From contig CM060915.1 of NCBI GenBank assembly GCA_030737875.1, forward strand, positions 362,139,863-362,203,862: a stretch of DNA of 64,000 nt, given 5' to 3'. Origin of the DNA: Allium sativum (taxonomy: Eukaryota > Streptophyta > Magnoliopsida > Asparagales > Amaryllidaceae). The notes under the pieces are model-generated. The model did no database searches. It worked only from the letters and a program-made list of their open reading frames with translations, and had not been told where the DNA came from. The position numbers and the translations under genes were made by a program. Below, one piece after another: positions 25,501-39,339 of this stretch (its first letter is position 1; each line of letters begins with the position of its first letter).

Positions 25501-28500
25501 TAAAAGTCAGTGTTGTTGTCCTGATGTGTTGTATGCCCAAAGTTAACGTACGCGAGTTTTGAAAGGTTTTGATCGATCTTGCAATCGATTTGGGGTCGGG
25601 CGAAATCCGGGATGTTACAATATGAAAGGCATAAAATTCTCCTAAATTGAAAATAAATATTCATTTACAAATCAAACGATTTGTTTATGTACACCCATTT
25701 AACTGACATGGATTGGGACGATAAATTTTACACATCGCCCGACTGCACAAATAATATTCGGTATTTGTTGGTTGAAACCCCACACGGCTATTGGGATGAT
25801 ATTTGGCATACACTATTCCCAATTGTTTAGCTGTATGTCAATCAATTGGTTGACAGACTGTTGTAAGCATTAATTATATATATTTAATGCTTATGCAGTT
25901 GTGTAATGCACTCTGGATGATGGTTGATTGTGTATCATTATTGTTGTGTATATGTGATGTACGAAATCCATATAAATGAAATATATGGCAATTGATTGGG
26001 TCTGATTCCAATTCAGAAAAAAACGAATATTTTAAAATAACTAATACTTTAAAATAACGAATATTTTAAAATAATATTCAGTAAAGGATTAAAATGAGAA
26101 TTTGATGTCCGATTTTGGATGGACACGAAAATATTGAAATATATGAAGCCATGTTGATTAGATTTGTGCCATTTTAACGCGAACGTTATTTATATCGATT
26201 TATTCATTTTTATATTAAATATCGAAAAGGAAATGATTTCAAAATCTGATATTTTGAAAATATTATCACTTAAATAATATAATGATAAGGAGTATTCAAT
26301 TATTATTTAAAATTGAAGTGAAAGTAGGAATCATTTATAAAAGGAATTTATAAAATATGTTTTGAATGAATTATATTATATATATATATATATATTAATG
26401 GCTTTTATAGAACGCGCCGCATCGCTACCGTCGCGAATTTCGACCATTGACTTCAAATTGACATTACGGGAGATCCGACCGTCAGGATTCTCCTAAAACC
26501 GGAACCGTTGGGTTCGTATCGGAAAGAACTTTCTAATGAGTATAAAAGATTTGAAATCTAATGGTTGGATTTGGAATTATACCCAAATCAAATTTGGAAA
26601 AGTTCGTTATGGATGTAGTTCGGTGGCTGTTATTGGAAACCGACTGTACGGGCCTTGATAAAATTATTAAAAATATTAATAATTTGTGTAAAATCATAAT
26701 TAATGATTTGGAAAGAATTGGGATGAAAAATTCTGTGTTTGTAAAGATAAAAATATATTTTTATCAAAAAGAACTAGTTATTAACTAGAAAGATAATCGA
26801 ACGTTTTTAAATAAATAAATTGGATTTGTGAATGGTCTTAATCTAACCAGAATTTTCCAATGTATGAATTGGAATGGATTTGAATAGAAATCATCTTCGG
26901 GAGATTTCGATATTAGAATCTGTGATTACACAGATATTGTGGAGGAATCTGGAAGATAGACATATCGTTATTTCCCATAAGATATGTGCTAGAATTTGAT
27001 ATTGAATATAAGCCGATATAATTTCTGTTTAGAGCCTTATATTTAATATCAAACTGGATTTTGGGTTTGTCGTGAGTGGTGTCTTCAGTAACACTATTCT
27101 TAAACCCTGTGTAAAAGAATAAATTTTTTAATTAAGATTATTAGAGTTTCCAATTATATTTAGTAGTTAGAATAAAATGGAATGTGAATTAGATTTATTG
27201 TGAACTGTGTTTTTAACAACATTCGTTCTTTAACCCGATTAACAGCGAAATGTGATCTGGGATATATAAATCTTTTAATTAAGATTAATGGAATTTTCCA
27301 AAGTAAAGTTTTCCAATTTAATAAAATAAATTGGAATGAAATGGAATTCGATTTGGTAATAATCGAAGTGAGCTTCTGTGGAGGAAGACTATTAAATATT
27401 AAATTTAAAAGGCTTTTTTCATTATTCCATTTATATTATTAGTCGGATACGGAAATTGATATCGATTATATATTGATCTGTTTTCCCATGAAGAATCCAT
27501 AAATAATGGAATGTGATTTTGGTTTTATCGTGGATTGTGTTTTAAATGACACTGGTTCTTTAACCCAGTTAAAGACACATTTACATGTCTAACATTGTAT
27601 TTCGAACTGTATTGTTGATCTCTGCTAAATATATATATCTGTTTGGTTGCGGAGAATATATTCTTTTGCTTAGCACCCTTCTTTGAGACGTATGAGCTTA
27701 GAGGTTATATATCGACAGAAATAAATAGTATGGTGTAGATTGTCAGTGCGGCATGTTTAATTTCCCAAAGTTAAATCATTAATAATGATTGTTGGAAAAT
27801 TAAAACTAAGTGAAGTTTTAATGAATCTTTAATTAGATTGAAATGTGAATGGGGTAATTTAAATTATCAAATTTGGGAAATGATCGAGAATGGAGTATCA
27901 CCAGTTTTGCTCCAAGCGATAGTTAAATCTTTAATTGGATTTGAACGGGAAATGGTAATTACTTTTACCGATAACACCGTTGTGTTAGATATGGAGTATT
28001 ACCAGTTTTTCTCCATGGGATGAATAGGTTGGGATTGGGATAATAAAAGAAATGATTACTTCGGTATGGTCCGATAATCCCGACAAGTTTTATAAACCTT
28101 AATTTGGTTTGAATTGATATCCAAAGGAAGATTAAAGAATAAATTTAAAGAATTTATCTTTGATAAAATTAATGGGAACCTTTCCCCAATGATGTGAATA
28201 TTTGAATAAAAAAATATTCTGAAATGGAATGAGGTGTATGTTGTATTATTATAGCACTTGTTTATGAGATACACGAGTTATTCGGAAATGCCATGTTTAT
28301 ACCTATTCTGAATAATTGATTCGACGATAAGTCGACGATGAAGATGGTGGTTGAGTATCGGAGTTCTTCACATTGTTTGGATGATTATGATGTCTTTATT
28401 GGGCCATACACCCAAGACAAGGTAATAAGTAGTGATCGATCAGACGTACTTGGAGATCGACCAGATATACGAGGACCTCTCTCCTGTATTGGACATATGG

Positions 28501-29996
28501 GACGAGGAATAAGGTGCCTCTGATTTCGTTCAAACCTAGAACGGACTTGTAAATGGATGTGTGTCTGACATTGGATTTCGTTCTATGTTGATTGATTTCT
28601 ATTAAATATATATATGTTTGGCGACGGAGAATTTATTCTCTTGCTTAACACCCTTCTCTGAGACGTACGAGCTTAGAGGTTATATATTGATAGACATCAG
28701 TCGCATGGCGTGAATTGTCAGTATGGCATGCTGAGATGCAAATGATCAAGGATTTTGTTGAAAAGCATAGTCTTGTGGATGATGATCAAAGCATGGCTTT
28801 AAATAACTTAGCTTTGTGTATAGCGTTAATTCACGAGCCTCACACCCCGGTATGAACTAGAAACGGGAAAGGACTGCAGGGAGAACATGTGTTTCTTTCT
28901 AGCTAGGAGTGGTGTCATGGTATGGAGCCCAGACATTTTACTCATGTTGTTGTTGCATATTTTTGATGGATAGCAAGGCGCCTCAGATATATCGGTCATT
29001 ACAAGGCCGATGGATGATACGGTCGACATACCATTACGCCCCATAGGGCAGGGTAACATGTTGTTCAGGAATAACCAATCCACAAATGTAAGAGTGGACC
29101 GACCCTAATGATCCAAAGTGTAGTTGCGGCTGTAGCCTGAGACATGGTGGACTAGATTGTCTCGAATTCGGTAAGGACGATCCCTTGCCTTGGTTCATAG
29201 ATGGAATCCAATTTCCAATACGTGACATTTTGGTTTTAATTGCAGAACTAGTATGGCGACATAGTGGCATAGGATACTATTCCGTCTATGATTGGTACAT
29301 TTATATTCAAAGTTGATTTTGACACTATACACTTATAGTAATATCAGAATGATTTGTTTAAAACCTACCAAGCATGTTTGGCTATTATAAGGCAAAACTC
29401 TATCCCCCGGCTTGCGTTGCATTGTGTGATGGGACCTGATTCTTATAGTAGCTTCATTTTTTGAAAAGCTTTGCGCTATTTATAAATTGTTTTATGCATT
29501 GGTATTCTTAGGAGAAAACCTGTTCCGTGTTGTACGACATGGTCCCTTGATTTACTTTATTTCTAAAGCTAAGTTTTAAATAACTATTTTAGTTCTTACA
29601 CCAGTCCCATGACTGTCCTGGAGTTTATTGTTTTAATCGAAACTCTGGGTGCACTTATTTTCCACACGGGCAACTAGTAGTTTTGGTTTTCGTAGATATT
29701 TCTTTTCTCAGGATCCTGGATTTACTGCTGGAGCTGTAATCGGAAAGCTTTGTATCTGTGTACCTCTTTCAGTTGTGTTATGTATTATTTTTCCGCTGCT
29801 AAGTAATGTATTTAATCTCTGATATTTTTCTGATGTATATTATTTATTCATACTCTTTTATATTATTGTACTTTGATGTAATTGTTGTAATAGCAATGAA
29901 ATATTTTGTTGCTTGCATTCCGATTAGTCTTGTTCTCAAAGTAGTCTGCCTTCTTGTTCGGTTTAGGCCGACCGGGAAGTTCGGGTCATTACAGTT

Positions 29997-30008
29997 TGGT
30001 ATCAGAGC
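29997..30008 (+). other. Primer binding site of A (initiator tRNA-Met type)
   Basis: TGGTATCAGAGC starts three bases after the LTR end GGGTCATTACA. Confidence 0.92.
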
Positions 30009-30346
30009 TTTGGCTTACAAAGATCGAGAACGAGACACATTAGAACTAAATAAAAGAATTCATCAGAGATTGGATTAGTAATATCCAATGAGGATGACTC
30101 GTTAGAGATGGGATCAGTCGTTTCCTAGAATGAGTTTCAAAGAGTGTTATTTTTAAAAATAAAAATGAAAACATATTTTGTTGTGAAAAATTAACCTAAT
30201 TATACGTGTTTGAGTATTTTATTTTATTTTTAGTTTGGACCATCGAGTATATGATGATTTTGAATATACGCATAATTAACGTATGTCCAAAGCCTCAAAT
30301 ATACTGGATAGATATAGAATCACACTCTAGTCGCTCGGGGATGAAT

Positions 30347-30370
30347 CTGATGATGTAGCCACATCATCAG
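30347..30370. repeat. 24-base palindrome in A internal copy 2
   Basis: Same element as at 10192-10215 with one G-to-A change in the left arm (GATGTAGCCACATC centre). It lies about 350 bases downstream of the primer site. Confidence 0.8.
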
Positions 30371-31038
30371 CATTTGTGCTCGAGTTTTAAAAGTGGGATA
30401 TCTATATATTTCCAATTGACTGGTGTGAGAACCAAAACTTAGTTAGGGTTTATTGTTGTGATTTTGCACTAAAAATATGATTTTTGACTGCATATTAAAG
30501 TTAAACGTTTGAAAATTTATCCAACTAATTGATTGCTGGTTGCGATGTTTGATTATTAGTTTAACTAATTAAAATGTTGGAATAATAAAACCAATATGTA
30601 AGCGAGAGGTAAAATTTGGCCAAATCGAATCAAATATTGAACTAAATTGAAAGTTGATTGCAATTGCATATAAGTACATGTGTACACATTGAACAGGTCA
30701 TAGCATGGAAGCTAAGAAGGGGAATAAAATTGTATGCCCGACAAACAGGTACATGTTTACTATTTTCTTGGGTTTTGACAATTTTATGAGCCGATTGGCT
30801 TTTTCTTTTTCTTTTGGATTGATGAGGGACCTGTGTGGCAAGTTGCGGTTTTAAAGGTCTCCCTGTACAAAGGAGGTTATGGTGAATTTTTTTGAAAATT
30901 TACGGTATCAGCCAGATTTTTGAGAAATTGGAAAATTCTTAGAAACTGAAAAGTTGAAGAATGAAAGCAAGAATGAAAGTTGAGTTGGTTGGTTAAACAA
31001 CTTTTAACTCCATTCCTTTTCGAGGACGAAAAGATTTT

Positions 31039-31050
31039 AAGTTGGGAGAT
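31039..31050 (+). other. Polypurine tract of A
   Basis: AAGTTGGGAGAT immediately precedes the LTR start TGTAAAACCCCGG and follows TTCGAGGACGAAAAG. Copy 1 has AAGTGGGGTAGAT at 10883-10895. Confidence 0.8.
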
Positions 31051-33214
31051 TGTAAAACCCCGGATTTTCTGAACCAATTTAAATTTTTAATTTTATCTAT
31101 TTTAATAGATTTTAAGAATTTAAAATGATTTATTTTAAATAATAACGACTAAAAATTTATTTTAATCGAAGTTAGAACGTTTAAATTTATTTTAACTATA
31201 AACGAGCCTGGAATGGCACGACAGTTTGAAAATTCGATTTTAAATTTCATATGAATGTATAGAATTCAAAATAAATCGGATTTTAGTGAAATAAAAAATA
31301 TTTGAATTTGTTTAATAATATCTTTCTAATCAATGTAAGAAATCGAGATTATATAATACCAATTGAAAATTACGTCTAGTTTAAAATTTGAAATAGTCGC
31401 AATGGAATTTATATATATATATATATATATATTAATATATTATATAGCCCTTAAAAATAGCCATTTTGCAAACGACCTCCGTTTTCGATGAAACCACTTT
31501 TGTTGGATCCAGAATGTCAAATTACTACAAGATTCCAATTTTCGTAAGAATTAACATGTGAGCATAGTAAATTTAAATGTGTTTTCAATTTAAATTTGAA
31601 TTTAATTGACCAGTTAAAATGGCTATTTTTCAAACGATCTCCAAATTCGACGAAATTAGTTTTGTTGAGACTGTATTTGAAGAACATAGCAAGAATCCCA
31701 AATTTCGTAATTTCTAGAGCAAGTATGGCCATGCACAATAAAATGTGAATTGCTCAGCCATTTAATCCAGAAACTGAGCTTTTTGAGCAAACAGACTCGG
31801 AATTCAACGAAACCAGTTTTGTTGGGACCGTATCGTCAATACATTGCAACATTTCAATTTTCATCGCCAAAGGAATTCGTGTGTGGCCGTGGCATCGATG
31901 ACTATCGATTGGAGAGAACGTGAGTTGGAGGATCAATATAGAATCATACAATATTACTATATAATATCTTTTCCTCCACATACTCTCACTATTTCCATTC
32001 ATTTAAAAAATGGACAGCAGCACCTCCCTCTCCTCCGGAATTTTGCAGAAAAGCCCCCGATCACTAAGTAATTTATATCTCTCAATCTATAAACAATTAC
32101 CATGAACGACTTTTGGGTTTTGAACATCATTATGGCCTCTACCTACCACAAAAATCTCAGCACCTATCGTTGCATGGATTGGGTGAAATTGATGGTCAAA
32201 GTCTAAAAACTGATTTCGATTTTAGTGAAATTGTGGCCAAACCATGAATAATTTGATGATGGCAGCAAAGAGAAATGGGTAGAGGAGACAAAGCTCGACA
32301 AATTTGTCTTTGGGTGGTCGGTCTGAAAGTGCTTGTGGTGATCGAAAAATTGGGTTCAACGTGGATGATGTTTTCTGGTAGCTCGAAACAAAGATGTCCG
32401 ATTTTTCGGCGTTGGAGGGGCTGTCAGGCGATGGTCACTGAAGGGCGGAACTTCATGGTGGCGCGGCGGTTCTTCCTGGTGGGGTCCACGATCTGGTCAT
32501 GGCACGGCGGCGCTGGATTTTGGGATGAAGCGGATTTGGGGGTTTCCAGGTTTTCTGGCGATTGGCATCGCCTGAGGCGAGGCGGTGACTGGTGGAGGGT
32601 CATGGTGGATCGGGGAAGGCGATGGTGGTGGTTTTCGGGCATTAGGTAGCCCCATGATGGTGAATGACGGCTCTAGCCAAGTGGAGCAACCGTGAATGAT
32701 GAAAACAAGGGTAATTTCGGATTTTAATTTAATTAATTATTTAATTAATTTATTTAAACTTCGTACATAAATAACTTTTTGTCACGAACTCCAAATTACA
32801 CGAAACTGGATCCATTGTGATCGTGGAGTCGAGAGCTTCGCAAGAAGACTGACTGGGTCCAGTGGAGCAAGTTGCAATCTGGGGCAAGTACAAACCCGTA
32901 CGGCACCAGAATCACCAATTAAAGAATGGCGGAGTGGATCCCAATGTGAGAACTCCTTCTCACTCTAATTATTTTAAAGTTAAATGTATACCATGATGCA
33001 GACGGGGCTTAGAAGCCCCTGACACTATTTATTGTACAAACCATGTATGTTGTTTGGATTGAATGGTGGTGAAATTGACTGTATTGTGGTTATTGATTGT
33101 ATTGTGGTTTTGTTGTTTGGATTGATTATTGTGTATGGCACGAGTCAGTACCAAGAGGGGGTAATGCTAGACATTACTCCGGTTCTAATATCACGCCGTT
33201 ATAATGCCGAAATT

Positions 33215-33410
33215 TTCTGAAATAAATATCTATTCATTAAAAATATAATTTTTAATGTGTATATGAACTGTATAAAATATTCATGTGTTGAATAAAATGT
33301 TTGAACAATAAAAATATTATTTTTATTGAATGTATGAACTATAAAAAATATTCATGTGTTGAAATAAATATTTTATCATTAAAATTATAATTTTTAACGT
33401 ATATATGAAC
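33215..33410 (+). repeat. TGTTGAAATAAATAT-type minisatellite in A LTR
   Basis: Degenerate units alternate ATTCATGTGTTGAA(A)TAAA and AACAATAAAAATATTATTTTTATT. The same array is in the middle LTR at 13000-13184, where G inserted at its edge, and a related array is in the C and H LTRs. Confidence 0.65.
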
Positions 33411-36400
33411 GACATAAAATTCCCCTGAATTGAAAATAAATATTCATTTACAAATCGGATGATTTATTTATGTATACCCATTTAACTGACATGGATTGGG
33501 ACGATAAATTTTACACATCACCCGAACTGCACAAATAATATTTGGTATTTGTTGTTTGAAACTCCACATGGGTATTGGGATGGTATTTGGCGTACTCTAA
33601 TCCCAATTGTTTAGTTGTATGTCAATCGATTGGTTGACAGACTGTTGTAAGCATTATTTATTTATATTTAATGCTTATGCAGTTGTGTAATGCACTCTGG
33701 ATGATGGTTGATTGTGTATCATTATAGTTTTGTACATGTAATGTATGAAATCCATATAAATGAAATATATGATAATTGATTGGGTTTGATTCCAATTCAG
33801 AAAGAAAGAATATTTTAAAATAACGAATATTTTAAAATAATATTCAGTAAATGATTAAAATGTGAGTTTGATATCTGATTTTGGATGGACACGAAAATAT
33901 TGAAATATATAAAGCCATGTTGATTAGATTTATGCCATTTTAATGCGAACGATATTTATATTCATTTTATTCATTTTTATAATGAATATCGAAAAGGAAA
34001 TGATTTCAAAATTTGATATTTTGAAAATATTATCATTTAAATATTATAATGATAAGGAGTATTCAATTTTGATTTAAAATTGAAGTGAAAGTGGGAATCC
34101 TTTTTAAAAATAATTTATAAAATACATTTTGAATGAATTATATATTATATATATTAATGGCTTGAATAGAACGCACCACGCCGCGACCGTTCGTGAATTT
34201 CAACCATTGACTTCGAATTGACAGTACGGGAGATAAGGCCGTCGGATTCTCCTAAAACCGAAACCGTTGGGTTCGTATCCGAAAGAGAATTATAATGAAT
34301 ATAAGATATTTGAAATCTAATGGTAGGATTTGGATTTATGTCCAAATCAAATTTGGAAAAGGTCGTTATGGATGCATTTCATTGGCCATTATTGGAAAAC
34401 AACTGTACGGGCCTTGATAGAATTATTAAAAATATTAATAATTTGTGTAAAATCATAATAAATGATTTGGAAAGAATTGGATGAAAAATTCCACGTTTTT
34501 TAAAGATAAAAATATATTTTTATAAAAAATAACTAGTTATTAACTAGAAAGATAATCCAATGTTTTTAAATAAATAAATTGGATTTCTGAGTGGTTTTAA
34601 TCTAACCAGAATTCTCTGATGTATGAATTGGAATGGATTTGAAAAGAAATCATCTTCAGGAGATTTCGATATTGGATTCCGTGACTATACGGGTATTGTG
34701 GAGGAATTTGGAAGATAGATGTATATCGTTATTGCCCGTACGATATGTGTTGGCTTCAGAATTTGATATTGAATATAGGCCGATATAATTTCTGTTAGAG
34801 CCTTATATTTAATATTGAATTGGATTCTGGGTTTGTCGTGAGTGGTGTCTTCAGTGACACTGTTCTTAAATCCTGTGTGAAAAGAGTAAATCTTTTAAAT
34901 AAGATTATTAGAGTTTCCAATTATATTTAGTAATTGGAATAAAATGGAATGTGAATTGGGTTTATTGTGAACTATGTTTTTAACAACATTCGTTCTTTAA
35001 CCCAGTTAATAGTGAAATGTGATTTGGAATATATAAATCTTTTAATTAAGATTAATGGAATTTTCCAAAGAAAAGTTTTCCAATTTAATAAAATAAATTG
35101 GAATGGAATGGAATTCAATTTGGTAATAATTGAAGTGAGCTTATGTGGGGGAAGATTGTTAACATATATGGAATTTAAAAGGCTTTGTCATTATTCTATT
35201 CATATTATTAGTCGGATATGGAAATTGATATCGATTATATATTGATCTGTTTTCCAGTGAAGATTCTATAAATAATGGAATGTGATTTTGGGTTTATCGT
35301 GAACTGTGTTTTAAATGACATTGGTTCTTTAACCCAGTTATCGATAGGATTACATGTCTAACATTGTATTTCGAATTGTATTGTTAATCTCTGCAAAATA
35401 TATATCTGTTTGGTGGTGGAGAATTTATTCTCTTTCTTAACACCCTTCTCTGAGACATATGAGTTTAGAGGTTATATATCGACAGATGTAAATGGTACGG
35501 TGCAGATTGTCGATGCGGCATGTTTAATTTCTCAAAGTTTAATAATCATTAATAATGATTGTTGGAAGATCAAAACTAAGTGAAGTTTTGATGAATCTTT
35601 AATTAGACTGAAATTTGAATGTGATAATTTAAATTATCAAATTTGGGAAATGATCGAGAATGGAGTATCACCAGTTTTGGTCCAAGAGATAGTAAATTCT
35701 TTAATAAGATTTGAACAGGAAATGGTAATTAATTTTACCGATAACACCATGGTGTTAGATATGGAGTATTACCAGTTTTTCTCCCTGGGATGAATAGATT
35801 GGGATTAGGATAATAAAAGAAATGATTACTTTGATATGGTTCGATAATCCAAGCTAGCTTTATAAACCTTAATTCAGTTTGAATTGATATCCAAAGGAAG
35901 ATTAAAGAATAAATTTAAAGAATTTATCTTTGATAAAATTAATGGGAACCTTTCCCTAATGATGTGAATATTTGAATAAAAGAATATTCTGAAACTGAAT
36001 GAGGCGTATGTTGTGTTTTTATAGCACTTATTTATGAGATACGCGAGTTTTTTGGAAAGGCCAGGTTTATACCCATTCTGAATAATTGATTCGACGATAA
36101 GTCGACGATGGAGACAGTGGTTGAAGACCGGAGTTCTTCGCATTATTTGGATGATTACTGATGACTTGATAGGGTCGTACGCCTAAGACAGGGTAATAAG
36201 TGGTGATCGTCCAGATGTACTTAGAGATTGACCGGATGTGTGAGGACTTCTCTCTTGTATTGGACATATGGGACGAGGAATAAGGTGCCTCTGGTTTCGT
36301 TCAGCCCCAGAACGGACTTGTAAATGGATGTGTGTCTGACATTGTATTTCGTTCTATGTTGATTGATTTCTATTAAATATGTATCTGTTTAGTGGCGAAG

Positions 36401-38363
36401 AATTTATTCTCTTGCTTAACACCCTTCTCTGAGACGTACAAGCTTAGAGGTTATATATTGATAGACATCAGTCGTCGGTATGGCATGCTGAGATGCAAAT
36501 GATCAAGGGTTTTGTTGAAAAGCAGAGTCTTGTGGATGATGATCAAAGCATGGCTTTAAATAACTTAGCTTTGTGTATAGCGTTAATTCATGAGCTTCAC
36601 ACCCCGGTATGAACCAGAAACGGGAAAGGACTGCAGGGAGAACATGCGTTTCTTTCTAGCTAGGAGTGGTGTCATGGTATGGAGCCCAGACATTTTACTC
36701 ATTTGGATGTTGCATATTATTTGGTGGATAGCGAAGCGCTTTGGATATATCGGTCACTATAGGGCCGATGGATGATATGGTCGACATACTGACCATTACG
36801 CCCCATAGGGCAGGGAAACATATTATTGAGGAATAACCAATCCATAAACGTAAGAATGGACTAGCCATAAAGATCCAAGGTGCAGTTACGGCTGTAGCGT
36901 TAGACATGGTAGGCTAGATTGTCTCGAATTCGAAAAGGGCGATCCCTTGCCTTGGTTTATAGTTGGAATCCAATTTCCAATACGTGACATTTTGTTTTAT
37001 TTGCAGAACTAGTATGGCGGCATAGTAGCATACTATGTCGTCTATGATTGATACATTTATATTTGAAGTTGATTTTGACACTTATAGTAATATCAGAACG
37101 ATTTGTTTAAAACCTACCAAGCATGTTTGGCTACTATAAGGGAAAACTCTATCTTCCAGCTTGCGTTGCATTGTGTGATGGGACCTGAGTCTTATAATAG
37201 CTTCATTTTTCGAAAAGTATTGCACTATTTATAAACTATTTTTTGCACTATTTTAAAGAATTGTTTTAGTTCTCACACCAGTCACATGGCTGACCTGGAG
37301 TTTATTGTTTTAACCTAAACTCTGGGTGCCCCTATGTGTAACGACCTAGAAAATCTGAACCAATTTAAAAATTTTAAATTGGCTAAAATAATGGATTTTA
37401 AATATTTAAAATAAATATTCTATATAATAGCGATGAAAACTGAGTTTGAATCGACAATTGAAAACGAATATAATTAATTTTAATTATAAACAAGGCATGA
37501 AATGGCGCGGTAGTTTCAAAAATTGAATTCAAACTTTGTCGGACTGTACCGGGTGCAAAACAAAACGGATTTGAGTGAAACCAAAAATATTTAAATCTGT
37601 TAGTGAATACCTTTCTAATAAATCTGAAAAATCGAAGTTTCATAGCGGAAAGCAAAAGTTATGGCCAAATGAATTTTCAGAAAGGTCGCTATGGAATTTA
37701 TATAGCCCGTGAAATTGGTCATTTTGCAAACGACCTCGGAATTCGACGAAACCACTTTTGTTGGATCCGGGACATGAAGTTATTTCTAGATTTCAAATTT
37801 CATAATTTTTGAAGCTAGTATATGAGCGTGGCAAAGGAAAATGTGTTTTGTTCAATTACAATTAAATTTGATCGACCAGAAATGGGCCTTTTTGCAAACG
37901 ATCTCAGAATTCGACGAAACTAGTTTTGTTGGAACCGTGTCGTCAAAACATAGCCAGATTTTTTTTTCTGGAATTTTTTGAATTAGTTTGTGGCCCTGGC
38001 AAATTGAAATGCACGTTCAAATCGAATATTGAATGTTATATATTTTAATTTAAATGGAAACTGACTGAAACAATCGAATGGGCCTTTGAAACATATCCCA
38101 TTGTGCTCGGAATAGGGGTAAAACGCTAGGGATGACAGTCGTTGGGTTTGGATTGGGGTTCGTGGGTGAAAGGGGTATTTTGGAGATTTTAAAAATTATA
38201 AAATAAAATAAAAAAATTGATTGGTCAGCTCACTTCTCTCTCCCCGACCTTTCTTCCTCGCGCAACACGGAAGGCAGCTCTTCCCTTCTCTCCTCTTTTT
38301 CTTTCCAACCACTCAGTAAAATCACCAGCTACAGTTAGGGATTTTGTAGAGTTTCCTCTCCTC

Positions 38364-38370
38364 TATAAAT
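38364..38370 (+). promoter_or_regulatory. TATA box of element C
   Basis: CTCTATAAATCC is about 1.03 kb into the LTR and is kept in the 3' LTR (48907-48913). It is preceded by pyrimidine-rich sequence and followed by about 220 bases without any ATG, as expected for a transcribed leader. Transcription would start near 38395 by normal plant spacing (inference). Confidence 0.6.
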
Positions 38371-38394
38371 CCATACTAGATTGGATAATTATCG

Positions 38395-38594
38395 TCAAGT
38401 ATCTGAGAAGAATCGGCCACCTGAAGTCGCGAAGTTCAGCACGCTGGAGCTCCTCCTCTGCTGCGTCGATCAACACCAAACCACCACCGCAGGGTGCGGT
38501 TTTCCTCTCTCCTCGGCGTAGTGTGCTTCGATTTCGTCATCGTTCAACGTTTTGATTGAAAAATCAAAACCTTAGTTCGAACCATTTCAAAGAG
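38395..38594 (+). other. Predicted 5' untranslated exon of C
   Basis: The start is inferred from the TATA box; the end is the AAAGAG|GTATAC donor-like site. The stretch contains no ATG in either LTR copy, although the following 3.8 kb has many. H has an aligned donor (AAAG|GTGAGT at 15253), supporting a conserved exon end. Confidence 0.5.
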
Positions 38595-38827
38595 GTATAC
38601 GGGTTTATTCAATTTTATCTGATTTCGACAAATAAAAGCGTTGCAAACTTCTAAAAATCATATCTTTTTCGTGTATTGACGAAATTCAGTGAAACAAGAG
38701 ACAGTGGACTCGTGTGGACGTCTTCTACATTCTAGAAGTGACCGCATATTTTTCTGAGCCTTCTGCTATTTTTGGTGGAGTGGAACCCAAAGTGAGATTT
38801 CTAAATTATAAACGATATGGAAAACGA

Positions 38828-38970
38828 CGATGTATAAATTACATAGTCGATGTATGGGTTATATAAGCGTTGTACACCTCATGTATAAGCGTTGTATAAG
38901 TTGTACGTTCGATGTATAAGTTATATATGCGTTGTAAAAATTATATATGTGTTGAAATAGAAGTGAATTG

Positions 38971-39010
<40 letters not shown>
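38828..39010 (+). repeat. ~20-base tandem repeat and AT microsatellite in C 5' LTR
   Basis: Units resembling CGATGTATAAGTTATATA(AG) repeat several times, then a TA run at 38972-39009 (38 bases). The 3' LTR has the same block at 49370-49530 with a TA run of only 14 bases. Confidence 0.75.
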
Positions 39011-39339
39011 GCCCCTCGTCCACAAACCATGGACGATATTTATTGATTGTGATTGGTGTGAAAATTGATTGATAGCGAATGGTTGATTGGAATTGTTTGT
39101 GGTTTATATTGATTGATTGTGGTTGAGAAATACCCGTTTGTGGTTGAGAAATATTTGGTTGAAACCACATAGGATTAGTTTGTGGAAATGAAATAAATAT
39201 ATATGCCGCCTGCGTGCGAACTAAATGCATGAATCCCCATTGTCAAAAACCGCGAGGTTTTAAGGTAGAGTGAGGAGCCGTACTAGGGACGGTCCCGGTT
39301 TTAACTACCCTGTCGTTATGCTACCGAAATTTTGAATAA

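Larger units (their letters stand above)
13185..25619 (+). mobile_element. Element G: solo LTR of ~7.1 kb, itself split by H
   Basis: It starts TGTAACAACCCG and ends CGGGATGTTACA, with ATATG duplicated on both sides (13180-13184 and 25620-25624). After removing H and its TSD it is about 7.1 kb. I found no primer site, purine tract or coding frame within it, so it is a single LTR left by LTR-LTR recombination. Its end region (24030-25619) resembles the late LTR segments of A, C and H, and 22740-22980 resembles A LTR 25670-25920. The middle (20463-22560) is a decayed palindromic minisatellite. A splice-donor-like CTAG|GTGAGA sits at 20159. Confidence 0.82.
10896..29993 (+). repeat. Middle LTR of A, split by G
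   Basis: It starts TGTAACAACCCGG after a purine tract and ends GGGTCATTACA three bases before a primer site. The LTR proper is 10896-13184 plus 25625-29993 (about 6.66 kb); the remainder is G and its TSD. The uninterrupted counterpart of the G site in the right LTR is near 33405, where GTATATATGAACG reads through. Within the LTR, a block around 27585-27720 (ending near TTAGAGGTTATATAT) recurs at 28563-28690, an ancient internal duplication also present in the right LTR (about 35360 and 36330). Confidence 0.85.
29994..31050 (+). other. Internal region of A, copy 2, no coding capacity
   Basis: This 1057-base region runs from the primer site to the polypurine tract. It holds no gag or pol-like frame. 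It includes the 24-base palindrome (30347-30370) and a tail resembling the 3' untranslated part of element C's interior. The very short interior against 6.6 kb LTRs makes A strongly non-autonomous. Confidence 0.82.

Noticed and set aside
13185..25619. G considered as a complete element with hidden internal region
   Set aside because: No primer site, polypurine tract or second LTR start was found between its termini; solo LTR with TSD fits better.
38217..38555. 112-codon open frame in the C LTR, also present at 48760-49098
   Set aside because: It starts upstream of the TATA box and overlaps the predicted untranslated exon; its presence in both LTRs follows from LTR duplication, and the protein resembles nothing recognisable.
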